64,000 nucleotides of DNA from Siphonodentalium dalli (lineage: Eukaryota; Mollusca; Scaphopoda; Gadilida; Siphonodentaliidae), in NCBI GenBank assembly GCA_032622095.1, contig CP136067.1:79198705-79262704 (forward strand), given 5' to 3'. The position numbers and the translations under genes were made by a program. Positions 50,401 through 59,930 of the stretch are shown piece after piece (position 1 is the first letter of the stretch; the number at the start of each line of letters is the position of its first letter). The notes beneath the pieces are model-generated. The model was not told the origin of the DNA. It saw nothing but the letters and a program-made list of their open reading frames with translations, and did no database searches.

Positions 50401-53400
50401 GGCCATGTTAGATTTCAAAATTCAATCCATTAGCACGGGCTACAGGCCGTACTGTTCGTCTGATCGTCATGAAATTTGTCATGGATGTTAATATTGTCAT
50501 GTAGATGGGAACGAGTAATTTTGGGGTCATTCGGCCAAAAAACATGGCCGCCAGCAGCCATCTTCGATTTTACTCTTTGCATGACTAAATCCTTTAGCAC
50601 GGGCTACAGGTCGTACCTTTAGTCAGATCATCATCAAATTTGTCATGGATGTTAACAATGACATGTAGATGGGAACGAGTCATTTGTGGGTTATTCGGGC
50701 AAAAAACATGGCCGCCAGCAGCCATCTTGGATTTTACTCTTTGTATGACTAAATCCTTTAGCACGGGCTACAGGTCGTACCTTTAGTCTGATAATCATGA
50801 AATTTTTCATGGCTGTTGATATTGGAATGTAGATGGGAACGAGTTATTTTGGGGTCATTCGGACAAAAAACATGGCCGCCAGCGGCCATCTTGGATTTCA
50901 AAATTTAATCCATTAGCACGGGCCACAGGTCGTACTGATTGTCTGATCATCATGAAATTTGTCATGGATGATAATATTGTCATGTAGATGGGAACGAGTA
51001 ATTTTGGGGTCATTCGGCCAAAAACATGGTCGCCAGCAGCCATCTTGGATTTTACTCTTTGTATGACTAAATCCTTTAGCACGGGCTACAGGTCGTACAT
51101 TTAGTCTGATCATCATAAAATTTGTCATGGCTGTTGAAATTGGAATGTAGATGGGAACGAGTCATTTTGGGGTCATTCGGACAAAAAACATGGCCGCCAG
51201 CAGCCATCTTGCATTTAAAAATTTAATCCATTAGCACGGGCCACAGTTAGTACTGTTCGTCTGATCATCATGAAATTTGTCATGGATGTTAATATTGACA
51301 TGTAGATGGGAACGAGTACTTTTGGGGTCAATTGGCCGAAAAACATGGCCACCAGCAGCCATCTTGGATTTTACTCTTTGTATGACTAAATTCTTTAGCA
51401 CGGGCTACAGGTCGTACCTTTAGTCTGATCATCATAAAATTTGTCATGGATGTTAACAATGACATGTAGATGGGAACGAGTCATTTTGGGGTCATTCCGA
51501 CAAAAAACATGGCCACCAGCGGCCATCTTGGATCTCAAAATTTAATCCATTAGCACGGGCCACAGGTCGTACTGTTCGTCTGATCATCATGAAATTTGTC
51601 ATGGATGTTAATATTTACATGTAGATGGGAACGAGTAATTATGGGGCATTTGGCGTAAAAACATGGCCGCCAGCAGCCATCTTGGATTTTACTCTTTGTA
51701 TGACTAAATTATTTAGCACGGCTACATGTCGTACCTTTAGTCTGATAATCATAAAATTTGTCATGAATGTTAATAATGACATGTAGATGGGAACGAGTCA
51801 TTTTGGGGTCAATCGGCCAAAAAACATGGCCGCCAGCAGCCATCTTGGATTTTACTCTTTGTATGACTAAATTCTTTAGCATGGGCTACAGGTCGTACCT
51901 TTAGTCTGATCATCATAAAATTTGTCATTGATGTTAACGATGACATGTAGATGGGAACGACTCATTTTGGGGTCATTTGGTCGAAAATATGGCTGCCAGC
52001 AGCCATCTTGGATTTTACTTTTCTTTTCATGTCTATAAACTAGTATTAGACATTCAACTTTCCACATTCCTAATCGCTCCATTGACTGTAATATATTAAA
52101 TTATTCCCTTTCCAAGTTGAGCTACAGTGTCATTGACACTTTCATTTGACAAATCACTAAGAGTTTTGTTTACATAACAGTGGTTTCAACATGCAAGATC
52201 TGGTTATTGGAGAACTATCATTAATGAATTTAAGAACAAAGTTTATCTATTTCCCCATGTTCTTCTTGGTGGTGATGTTTTTACAGACTTTTATATTTTT
52301 TGCACATTTACTCACTGTGAATGCCTTGGGTCCCCTTAACCCTTTACCCAACAAACCGGCCAAAACCGGCCAAATAAAGCTTCAACAGCCTAAAATATAT
52401 TCGGTCTGTCTCAATAGAACCATACAAATATGGATATCATTGGAACCGGCTCCTTGACCACATTGTGATAGTTACAGTTATGCCCTGTGCCAATGCATTC
52501 TCTTATATATGCGAGTCGACCTCGCATATATAAGAGAATGCATTGGCCTAAAAAAAATCTTTTTTAACACTTTTTACCATTTTTTCTTACATTCTTTAAC
52601 AATTTTATAATTTTTAATGTGTTAAGCCAATGCATTCTCTTATATATGCGAGGCCACCTATGGTCGACTCGCATATATAAGAGAATGCATTGGCACAGGG
52701 CCGTTCTGTTGGGTAAAGGGTTAATATGCAAATGTTTGATTCATAGATGCCTGTATTACTGAGCTAACCTGCTATTACTTGTTTATTGATTACTACTCAT
52801 CAATAATTGGAACTTCATTAGTAAGATACCTTGCATTTAATGATGCATCTGAAAATTGTTACTTGCTTTGTTATCAATATTCTGCTAGATAAATCCCAAA
52901 CTATATTGATTATTTGCGCAAATTGTCTCATTGGGAGGCAAAATCAATAACTTCTCAGTGTATTTCATGGCTTATTCAGTACGGTGATTGATGAACATTC
53001 ACGTTATCTCTGCCTATCACTTTTCTGTATACAAGTAGTTCTACATGATAGTCTTGTCATGTGTCTAGAAAATTCTTGATAAAATCACCTCACATATTGG
53101 CATTCGCTCGTTAATTGCTTTCTCTATATTAGTATGGACTCTAGCTTGTGAGAAAAGAAACAAAAAGTTCTGAAGTGAGTTTTGGTTTGTATAATAGTTG
53201 AACTCTAATGCTCTGGAGTACAAGTTGATGGATATATCTTCCTATGATATGAGATGGTGTGCAGGGGTATTTTTTTTTATAAGTCAGTGGATTTATCTTC
53301 CTATAGTACCAGATGGTGTGTAGGGATATTTTTTATATAAGTCAATGAATATATCTTCTTATAGTACCAGATGGTGTGCATGGGTATTTTTATATAAGTC

Positions 53401-56400
53401 AATGACTATATCTTCCTATAGTACCAGATGGTGTGCATGGGTATTTTTATATAAGTCAATGAATATATCTTCTTATAGTACCAGATGGTGTGCATGGGTA
53501 TTTTTATATAAGTCAATGACTATATCTTCCTATAGTACCAGATGGTGTGCATGGGTATTTTTATATAAGTCAATGACTATATCTTCCTATAGTACCAGAT
53601 GGTGTGCATGTGTATTTTATATAAGTCAATGAATATATCTTCCTATAGTACCAGATGGTGTGCATGGGTATTTTTATATAAGTCAATTACTATATCTTCC
53701 TATAGTACCAGATGGTGTGCATGGGTATTTTTATATAAGTCAATGAATATATCTTCTTATTTTACCAGATGGTGTGCATGGGTATTTTTATATAAGTCAA
53801 TGAATATATCTTCTTATAGTACCAGATGGTGTGCATGGGTATTTTTATGTAAGTCAATGACTATATCTTCCTATAGTACCAGATGGTGTGCATGTGTATT
53901 TTTATATAAGTCAATTAATATATCTTCTTATAGTACCAGATGGTGTGCATGGGTATTTTTATATAAGTCAATGACTATATCTTCCTATAGTACCAGATGG
54001 TGTGCATGTGTATTTTTATATAAGTCAATTAATATATCTTCTTATAGTACCAGATGGTGTGCATGGGTATTTTTATATAAGTCAATGACTATATCTTCCT
54101 ATAGTACCAGATGGTGTGCATGTGTATTTTTATATAAGTCAATGAATATATTTTCCTATAGTACCAGATGGTGCAGGGTATTTTTATTTTTGCGACTCTC
54201 CTGAGGACAAATTAAAATAATATATTGGATTGTGAGATTCTGTCTTTGAAGCATTCTTTACTCTTGCCTAAAAGAGAGGAATTATGATCTTATAATTAAC
54301 AATTTCATTTCAAATTGGAAAACACTAAATGAATCATGAATTTGCAGCCACCACTTACTTTATATATGACATAACTATGACATGAGTTTGCATGTTTTGT
54401 TATTCTACATATAAATTATTTTTTTTAAGTTTAAAGGGGTACTATACATTAGATCCAGCCATTTATGGGACCATCTCCTTTTATACTCAAAAATAATATA
54501 TGCAACAAATGAATATGAATTTGAGCCATGGATTAGTGCGAAATACACTCATGTGCTCTGTGAACGATGCAAACAAATGGTAATTATAATTAAAATGAGT
54601 TTATGACTGGAGTGACTGGAGTCATAAATTCATTTTCATTATAATTACCATGTTGTTTGCATCTTCCATAGAGCACACACGTGTATTTTGCACTAATCCA
54701 ATTACTCAAATTCATCCATTTGTTGCATATATTCTGTTGAGTATAAAAGGAGATGGTCCCATAAATGGTCGGATTTAGTGTACAGTCCCCCTTTAAGGAA
54801 TGAACATATTTGACTGTTTTCGATCCACAAATCATTTGCATTATTTACTTTTAAATAATTCTATGTCTGTGTCATGTTAATTTACAGGGACAACTTCTGG
54901 TTTATCAATCAAGAGTTCACCGCATAATGTAGACCAAAGACTTCCTGCTCTTGCAGGACATATCAGGCAGCAAGCTGATCAATTGCATACATCTCCTCCA
55001 GAACTATTTGTAGAGGAAACGATAACACATACAGAGCAAACTCCATCCGCCACTCCAGAGCAATACAGACCTCCTCCTCCTGAGCAATTCAGAGACTTGA
55101 CAAAAAGCAAAGTGTATGTAATCAAACTTTTATGATTATGATAAAACAATTGAATTAGTTTCCCGTATTGATAAACAACTGATTATAATGTCCGAACAAT
55201 GTTTTTTTCCAAGTTGCCTGGTTATCAAGAGTTAGGTTGCTAAAGTTCTTTGTTAACAATCAGTCGAAAGCAAATTGCGATTTATGCTTAAAACTGATTT
55301 TCATCACCAATATTTTGTCTTGGAAATTTCCCGAAAATCCTGGATTAGTTTTTGAAAAGTCATGGAATTATGTTCATGTTGAGGTGTATGAAACCTGCTG
55401 TTTAATATAAGGCATATAATAACAAACTCACTGAGGCAAATGTCATATAGCCATGTGCACAACACACATCATATATTGCGAGAGTTAACAATATAAATCA
55501 CATGATAAATACCGCAATGTGTTCACCCAGCTATAAAGACACTTCAGCAAATTAATCCACCATTCTTGGCAGAGAATGTTCAGTATTGTAACTTGGTGTT
55601 CTGTGTCTGTGCTAAATTGTCAAAATTTTAACTTTCTTCAGAGATTTAGAGGCAAACATGTCTGCGAGTCGGGCAAGCCAGCCAGTTGCTACTCCCACAA
55701 CTACCAGACGACTACAGCAAGATAGAGACCCACCATATGATTTCAGAGACGAACTTTCTTCAAGTCAACAAGGTAAAACTTCCATAATAACTACTCAGGG
55801 AGACCATTGACCTGCTTAACCCTTTACCCAATAGAAGGGCCCTGTGCCAATGCATTCTCTTATATATGCGAGTCGACCATAGGTCGCCTTGCATATATAA
55901 GAGAATGCATTGGCTTAACACATTAAAAATTATAAAATTGTTAAAGAATGTAAGAAAAATTGGTAAAAAGTGTTTTTTTAGGCCAATGCATTCTTTTATA
56001 TATGCGAGGCGACCTATGGTCGACTCGCATATATAAGAGAATGCATTGGCACAGGGTATAACTGTAACTATCACAATGTGGTCAAGGAGCCGGTTCCAAT
56101 GATATCCATATTTGTATGGTTCTATTGAGACAGACCGAAGATATTTTAGGCTGTTGAAGCTTTATTTGGCCGGTTTTGGCCGGTTTGTTGGGTAAAGGGT
56201 TAAGGAGCATTCTCGTGAGTCCTTTGCGTTGGATCCGTTGTACGTTTGGATGATGCGTTGGAATTGGGATAGAGGCAACTGCACTAAGGTGTCTAGACAG
56301 CTGTAATGCATGTAACAGATAGACCATATTATCAATGCAATGCCATGCCATGCAAGCCCCAACCCATACCTTTTATATGGAAAAATGTGTGTATCATGAA

Positions 56401-58039
56401 TTCATTCAGTGGTTCTTATTTCAATTGATCAAAGATGGCAGCTTAGTCTGCAAGGTGAAGGCAATATGACTTAAGTATAATATGAGAATAAAGATTTAGG
56501 TTTTGCAATTTGACAGATTTGGCATTTTATTACACCGGATAAGTGATAATACAATGTTTTGGAGCTTCCTCCTTCAAATGGTATATAATATGACATATAT
56601 TTTATATATGTGATCTGGTTGTTTGAAAATTAAGTGGGCCATCTACTGTTATTGGGAATGATACGAAAATAATTGTCAGCACACCTATTTTACCCACGGA
56701 ATTAACTGGACGTTTTTGTCTGAAAATTTACGGCACTGACAATAACAACATTATTCAACAACTCTCTTACATTACTTAACCCTTCAGTTTGTTAAAAATA
56801 AAACACAATTACAATTCCTTGACTTTATCTACTTATATTACTGTATCCATTATTTGGCTTACCGGTAAATTATCGACTGATTTACAGATCGCAGTTTGTT
56901 GATGGGGTGAGATTTTTCTTCAGTAGCTATAGTGGTAACATTCCCCCAATCCCTAGCGGAAACCCTGATACTTGCACTTGTTCATTTAATTATAAACTCT
57001 CTAACTTATCCATTGATATGGATCTCTGGCTCGAATTTTGTCAGATTTATATTTTTATTAAATATTTCATCAAATTGTAGTTATAATATGTTCTGATTCC
57101 TTTAAAGTAAAATCAGATAACAGCAGTGCAAGAACTCCTGGATTAGAGAGGAAAGGTGATCTGTATGATGTAGAAAGAAAGGAAACGCCTGACTTCAGTG
57201 AGTATTTCAAAGTGAAGGGCATTACAAATGTGTTCAGGTTAACAAACCTCCAATTACAATTATAACAATATATAAAATTTAATTTAGCATTACTATTGGC
57301 TCTTTTCCTCTAAAATAATGTTAAAAAGCAAATCTGACGCGTCTCCCTGACTCACCAGTATCAACAAAACTTTACTTCAAAATTTATTATCAGATGATGA
57401 GTCAAGCTTTAAGTTAATGTGCCATAATAATTTAATGCCTGAATGTCATTGATGTTGATTGTGTGTGCCTGGCTTTAAAGCCACATGGCAGTCTGTGCTC
57501 CAAAATATACCTTATAATATTCGCATTTGAATTTTTCCCAGTATCAAAATAGGTTGATACATACATGTACCTGAACTACCTTCCTATGTAAATTATATGT
57601 CCCATAAAAAGTCAGAAAAAATACAACTTTGAACATGATGATCGGGTCTGATCAATGTTGCAACATTTGTATTCTGACATTGAAATTCTGGAATCGTAAT
57701 AATGTGCGAATTTCTGGTAATTTATATTACATTAAAATAAAAAATTATTCAAATCTGGAAATAGATTGGCCCAAAAATAATAATTTGGATGGGCATAAGA
57801 TAAACACAGCAATAACATAATTTGTTTTGAGATGGATGTTATACTTCTATCTCATTGAGATAATACACATCTTAAAACACACTATGGTATTATCGTATAT
57901 TTAATACTTACAGCTGTTGGCTCATGGGATGATTCAGACGATGAGAAGACGTTATACGAGCTAAGAAATAATTTTGCCAAAGCAAAGAAGGATGAAGTGA
58001 AGAAAAAGGAAGAGAAAATGAAGATTGAGGCTGACAAAG
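36491..58039 (+). CDS. Unrecognised W-D-S-rich acidic protein gene, partial at both ends
   Basis: Five exons join in phase: 36491-36711, 54888-55113, 55642-55772, 57108-57197 and 57914-58039 (794 bp, about 264 codons). The product is polar and disordered: an acidic start ([16 protein letters not shown]), Q/S-rich and P/E-rich middle, [10 protein letters not shown], then [13 protein letters not shown], and a Lys/Glu-rich helix ([15 protein letters not shown]) likely to begin a coiled coil. I do not recognise the family with confidence. The repeated [ST]-x-W-D-[SD] motifs in an acidic linker ahead of a coiled coil recall ANKRD26/ANKRD30/CCDC144 proteins, but no ankyrin exons are visible here. 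The first intron is 18.2 kb and filled with transposons. The first and last exons lie outside what I can identify. Confidence 0.75.
36712..36868. other. Intron start, no feature seen
   Basis: Short intron stretch between the exon donor and the hAT-like MITE. Its last 8 bases (AAGGTATT, 36861-36868) are the MITE's left target duplication. Confidence 0.5.
36869..37836. mobile_element. hAT-like MITE, 8-bp TSD
   Basis: TIRs TAGTGTTGAAACGATTA and its exact complement. Flanking 8-mers AAGGTATT and AATGTATT differ by one base. Subterminal CGACTAGTCG palindromes occur near both ends, as expected for hAT transposase-binding repeats. The interior has a C-run (37395-37408). No transposase. Confidence 0.85.
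37845..38230. repeat. Degenerate copy of the 17500-17950 element
   Basis: Shares CTTCGGGGGTAAAAAATATT, CAGTCGAGGAACCCACCC and ATGGATAACTCTAAAATCAA with 17500-17950. Ends are not preserved. Confidence 0.7.
38231..39900. other. Intronic sequence with one more degenerate repeat copy
   Basis: 39075-39280 is a third copy of the 17500-17950 family (CGATGGTAAAAAATATGTGA, CGAGTCGAGGAACCCACC). The remainder shows no gene, RNA or clean element. Confidence 0.5.
39901..40127. mobile_element. TTAA-flanked MITE (CCCTTTCTATACTAAAT)
   Basis: Ends CCCTTTCTATACTAAAT and exact complement ATTTAGTATAGAAAGGG. TTAA at 39897-39900 and 40128-40131. Short relative of 2741-3700; fragments of the same family recur at 40250-40345, 40960-41050 and 58400-58680. 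Confidence 0.88.
40132..40883. other. Intronic repeats and a 30-base G run
   Basis: Contains fragments of the CCCTTTCTATACTAAAT family and an uninterrupted G30 tract at 40426-40455. No gene seen. Confidence 0.6.
42033..42293. mobile_element. TCAACCCTTTCATGAC element with two hairpins (copy in A)
   Basis: TIRs TCAACCCTTTCATGACTGGA and complement at 42270-42293. Inside are two hairpins, the first with arms GCATTCTCTTATATATGCGA and near-complement. The duplicated copy lies at 49449-49707. The hairpin is nearly the same as in the TTAA elements at 52340 and 55820, although the termini differ. Confidence 0.75.
42782..44405. repeat. TAGCTCAACTT satellite-bearing element, truncated by LINE
   Basis: Starts TAGCTCAACTTTACTTTGTA then complement AGTTTGAGCTA. 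About ten ~160-bp monomers follow, each with GCACGGGCTACAGGTCGTAC, GAAATTTGTCATGGATGTTA, ATGGGAACGAGTCATTTTGG and AACATGGCCGCCAGCAGCCA. The complete version is at 50197-52123. Confidence 0.85.
44440..45602 (+). CDS. LINE reverse transcriptase ORF, N-terminal part
   Basis: A basic N-terminal segment ([34 protein letters not shown]) typical of the region between endonuclease and RT. RT blocks follow: [34 protein letters not shown] and [12 protein letters not shown] (catalytic Asp, about residue 365). The frame is lost at the A5 run 45598-45602; one A fewer would join it to the downstream frame. The residues before the first ATG are also in frame, so this ATG is not a true start. Confidence 0.88.
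45603..47089 (+). CDS. LINE reverse transcriptase ORF, C-terminal part
   Basis: Continues with [45 protein letters not shown] (the catalytic ADD of block 5), [15 protein letters not shown] and [10 protein letters not shown] long C-terminal region follows, with CKHC...H...C spacing ([21 protein letters not shown]), as in CCHC-type LINE tails. It ends at TAA 47087-47089. No RNase H motif seen. There are no stops in 495 codons, so the element is young or was active recently. Clade uncertain. Confidence 0.88.
47408..47640 (+). repeat. Microsatellite (TA)n / (TGTATG)n
   Basis: About 50 bp of TATATA followed by TGTATG/TGTATA repeats, inside the LINE 3' region. It generates open frames on both strands that are not genes. 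Confidence 0.95.
47920..48044 (+). repeat. Microsatellite (GT)n / GTGAGGGT
   Basis: Repeated GTGTGTGAGGGTGTG units in the LINE 3' region. Opposite-strand open frames rich in His/Thr are artefacts of this. Confidence 0.92.
48299..51556 (+). repeat. Giant direct repeat, right copy (A')
   Basis: Begins TATAAATTACACACTGGTCC immediately after the LINE end and is colinear with 40884-44405. After 51556 the sequence continues into the natural end of the satellite element, whereas copy A stops there at the LINE. Confidence 0.9.
50197..52123. mobile_element. TAGCTCAACTT element, complete, with ~160-bp satellite
   Basis: Ends TAGCTCAACTT and complement AAGTTGAGCTA, a 5' dyad (AGCTCAACTTTAC / GTAAAGTTTGAGCT), and about eleven tandem monomers alternating between two subtypes (TTTAGCACGGGCTACAGG and TTAGCACGGGCCACAGG). 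Most monomers hold the dyad ATGGCCGCCAGCGGCCAT or a one-base variant. No protein. Possibly a Helitron-like or TIR element with internal satellite. Confidence 0.75.
52340..52720. mobile_element. TTAA-flanked MITE with two hairpins, copy 1
   Basis: Ends CCCTTTACCCAACA and complement TGTTGGGTAAAGGG. TTAA at 52336-52339 and 52721-52724. Interior: ACCGGCCAAAACCGGCC, then two ~30-bp perfect-stem hairpins (CCAATGCATTCTCTTATATA...) separated by a T-rich spacer. Copy 2 (55820-56199) is inverted. Confidence 0.92.
52725..53227. other. Intronic sequence, nothing recognised
   Basis: AT-rich, no element ends or coding signal. Confidence 0.5.
53228..54190 (+). repeat. 57-bp minisatellite, about 17 units
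   Basis: Unit: CAATGACTATATCTTCCTAT, AGTACCAGATGGTGTGCATG and GGTATTTTTATATAAGT. Two variants (GACTATATCTTCC and GAATATATCTTCT) partly alternate, giving a 114-bp higher-order pattern. Because 57 is a multiple of three and the unit has one stop-free frame, it produces long open frames, but nothing suggests translation. Confidence 0.95.
54435..54792. mobile_element. TTAA-flanked fold-back MITE (AGGGGTACTATACA)
   Basis: Nearly the whole element is a palindrome: AGGGGTACTATACATTAGAT, GGGACCATCTCCTTTTATAC and TTAGTGCGAAATACAC have complements on the right arm. TTAA on both sides (54431-54434, 54793-54796). It lies 95 bp upstream of an exon. Confidence 0.9.
54888..55113 (+). CDS. W-D-S gene exon (Pro/Glu-rich)
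   Basis: Acceptor TTTACAG, donor GTATGT. It encodes [20 protein letters not shown], then [17 protein letters not shown] and [19 protein letters not shown]. Phase is 1 in and 2 out. Disordered sequence with PPPPEQ. Confidence 0.8.
55642..55772 (+). CDS. W-D-S gene exon ([10 protein letters not shown])
   Basis: Acceptor TTTCTTCAG, donor GTAAAA. It encodes [16 protein letters not shown], then [19 protein letters not shown]. Phase matches both neighbours. Confidence 0.8.
55820..56199. mobile_element. TTAA-flanked MITE with two hairpins, copy 2 (inverted)
   Basis: Inverse copy of 52340-52720 with the same ends and TTAA at 55816-55819 and 56200-56203. Both hairpins are retained, with a few stem substitutions. 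Starts 47 bp after an exon donor. Confidence 0.92.
56204..57107. other. Intron, nothing recognised
   Basis: AT-rich. No element termini or coding signal. Confidence 0.5.
57108..57197 (+). CDS. W-D-S gene exon (small, charged)
   Basis: 90 bp with acceptor CCTTTAAAG and donor GTGAGT. It encodes [18 protein letters not shown], then [11 protein letters not shown]. It joins the next exon through a split Thr codon. Confidence 0.78.
57198..57913. other. Intron, nothing recognised
   Basis: AT-rich with no element ends. A 63-codon frame at 57629-57820 has no support as a gene. Confidence 0.5.
57914..58039 (+). CDS. W-D-S gene exon (SWDDSDDE, start of coiled coil)
   Basis: Acceptor ACTTACAG, donor GTACCC. 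It encodes [17 protein letters not shown] followed by a Lys/Glu-rich helix ([20 protein letters not shown]). The following exon is not visible before the right edge. Confidence 0.82.
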
Positions 58040-58187
58040 GTACCCATGAATAATAATACTGATTCGATACACTGCATCAAAGTTCTCATTCCACTTCATG
58101 ACAAAGCTTCTGAGCATGCAATTGAACCCGTGACATGGTCATGTGGCCAGTGTTATAATGATGGAAAAAGAAGGAGCACTACATGTA

Positions 58188-58359
58188 CAGTAATGCTCTA
58201 AATAATCGACTCCTTAACCACAGCAGAATTATGGGTAACTTTTCAGGATTTACTGAGAGCTTTCCGATGAATGGCAACAAGCCATATTTCCGACTAAATC
58301 CTTAAAAGTTACCCATAATTCTTCTGTGGTTAAGGAGTCGATTATTTAGAGCATTACTG
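58188..58359. mobile_element. Fold-back MITE, CAGTAATGC family, copy 4
   Basis: Ends CAGTAATGCTCTAAATAATC and its complement, TA on both sides. One arm has lost the GTCGGAAATATGGC block. Confidence 0.88.
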
Positions 58360-58392
58360 TACCAACTGAGCAATTTCTGATCCAAATAAACA

Positions 58393-59357
58393 ATGGCCAG
58401 ATGGGTTAGCAATGGACCGGACTTATTACAGTATAACAATAACATGATTTTGAGGAAATGTTCATATAATAAGTTTAGCATAGGTCATTTAATATTGAAC
58501 TTATTATCTGAACATTTCCTACCAATGAATATGAATCATTCATGGGTTAACAATGGACCGGACTTATTAAGGTCTAACAATAACATGATTTTGAGGGCAT
58601 TAATAGGGTTTATTGGCCGCCTACAGACATGATTAACCCTTTCTAAACTAAATACTCATTGATTAATATTATTGATATCCAAATTTATAGCAGGCAACTT
58701 CATTCTTATAAATTTGTCATATTCAGTAACTCCCATTGGGGGAATCAATGTTGTTTGTTTATCGACAAAAATTTGTCCCAAATAAAGGAGAACATTTTAC
58801 AAATGTGCATAGTTAGACGTTATATTTTCTGAAATGGTATTATCAGTATGGCTGGAATTTTAGATAGTATTAATTGAATGCTACAGTCTTTCATTGGGCA
58901 ATGTTCATGGGTACTCACAGTCTGAGTAAACTCATACCTAAATATTCATTACAACATTGAATATTAGGTCTGACGGATAACATCGCTATCTCATTTCCAA
59001 GTCCTCGGGATTCCGTAATCTGATTGATTGCGTATATTATTTTCCGTCCAATGAAACCGTATGGGTTAATAAACAAGTGTTAGTGGGCGGAGACTACCAT
59101 AATGTCACCTCTAAATATAGTAACAGAGCGGCGCTTGCAAATACAACAGACAGAAAAAATGGCTTTGAAATTATATATTCGGTACGATTCCGATTAATTT
59201 GAAGGATGTGCTGGACCTGATAGATAGGCATGCGTATGGTACCAACTTGGCCTCCCATAAATATAAATAGAACTCACTCATGTCCGTGTATTTGATTTAC
59301 TTTATTGTAACATGGTTTGCAAATCAAATTATTTGTCGTAAAAAAGTCATCTGAAAG
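58393..59357. repeat. Dispersed repeat fragments
   Basis: ATGGACCGGACTTATTA occurs twice (58413, 58552), with fragments of the CCCTTTCTATACTAAAT family (58635). 58740-58940 is a divergent relative of 41400-41600. 59085-59200 has a GGGCGG box followed by ATGGCTTTGAAATTA, a weak promoter-like context. Confidence 0.45.
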
Positions 59358-59530
59358 TTAAGCACCGAGGAAATGACTTAATTTTATGCGTTTAAATAGT
59401 TCTAAAGCATCATTTTTGATGACGACCTTATTTTTTGCTCTCGGTTGCAGCTTTCCCGTTGATGCAGCGAGTTCATCTCCCGAAAAAGAATAGTCGCAGA
59501 CACGACAAATATTATCTTCTGTCAGTTTAT
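59358..59530 (-). other. Possible orphan exon with Cys-x2-Cys start
   Basis: A minus-strand open stretch encodes NICRVCDYSFSGDELA and then KNDALELFKRIKLSHFLG, followed by a GTGCTT donor-like site. CxVC...F...LF is reminiscent of the first half of ZAD-like zinc-binding domains found as separate first exons in invertebrates. No partner exon found, so it is a guess. Confidence 0.25.
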
Positions 59531-59930
59531 GTCGCGACACAGGCCTTGTTATTGCGAAGCACAACAAATAACACGTGGGGACACCTGTCAATCATCGATG
59601 TATTTTTAAAAATCCGTGACGTCATTTTGGGGAAGCTCTTCGCTGAATAGAAATGGTTTTGGCCACAATAGCTCCAGACTCTATATTTCAAATATAGAGT
59701 CGACGTTCACCCAGACTGGGGTACTCACTAGTTTGATTCACTGAAATAAGTACATAATATGTCTTTAGCAACCCAACATCCTATTAGAGGCCCGAGATGA
59801 AGTTGAGAGTTGCTAATAGGATGGCGTTAATAGAATCTGAGTAAATATGATCTGAGTTAATCATGTCTGAAGGGCTGCTAATAAACTGTAATGCAGAGAA
59901 ATGCATGTTATTGCTGTTGTTAGCTCAACT
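59531..59930. other. Intergenic, nothing firm
   Basis: A short inverted repeat around AACATCCTATTAGAGGC / GCTAATAGGATG (59770-59825). No gene. Confidence 0.4.

Noticed and set aside
53345-54204. Open frames of 95 and 201 codons with a 19-residue repeat
   Set aside because: They follow from a 57-bp minisatellite whose unit is a multiple of three. No splice or start context supports translation.
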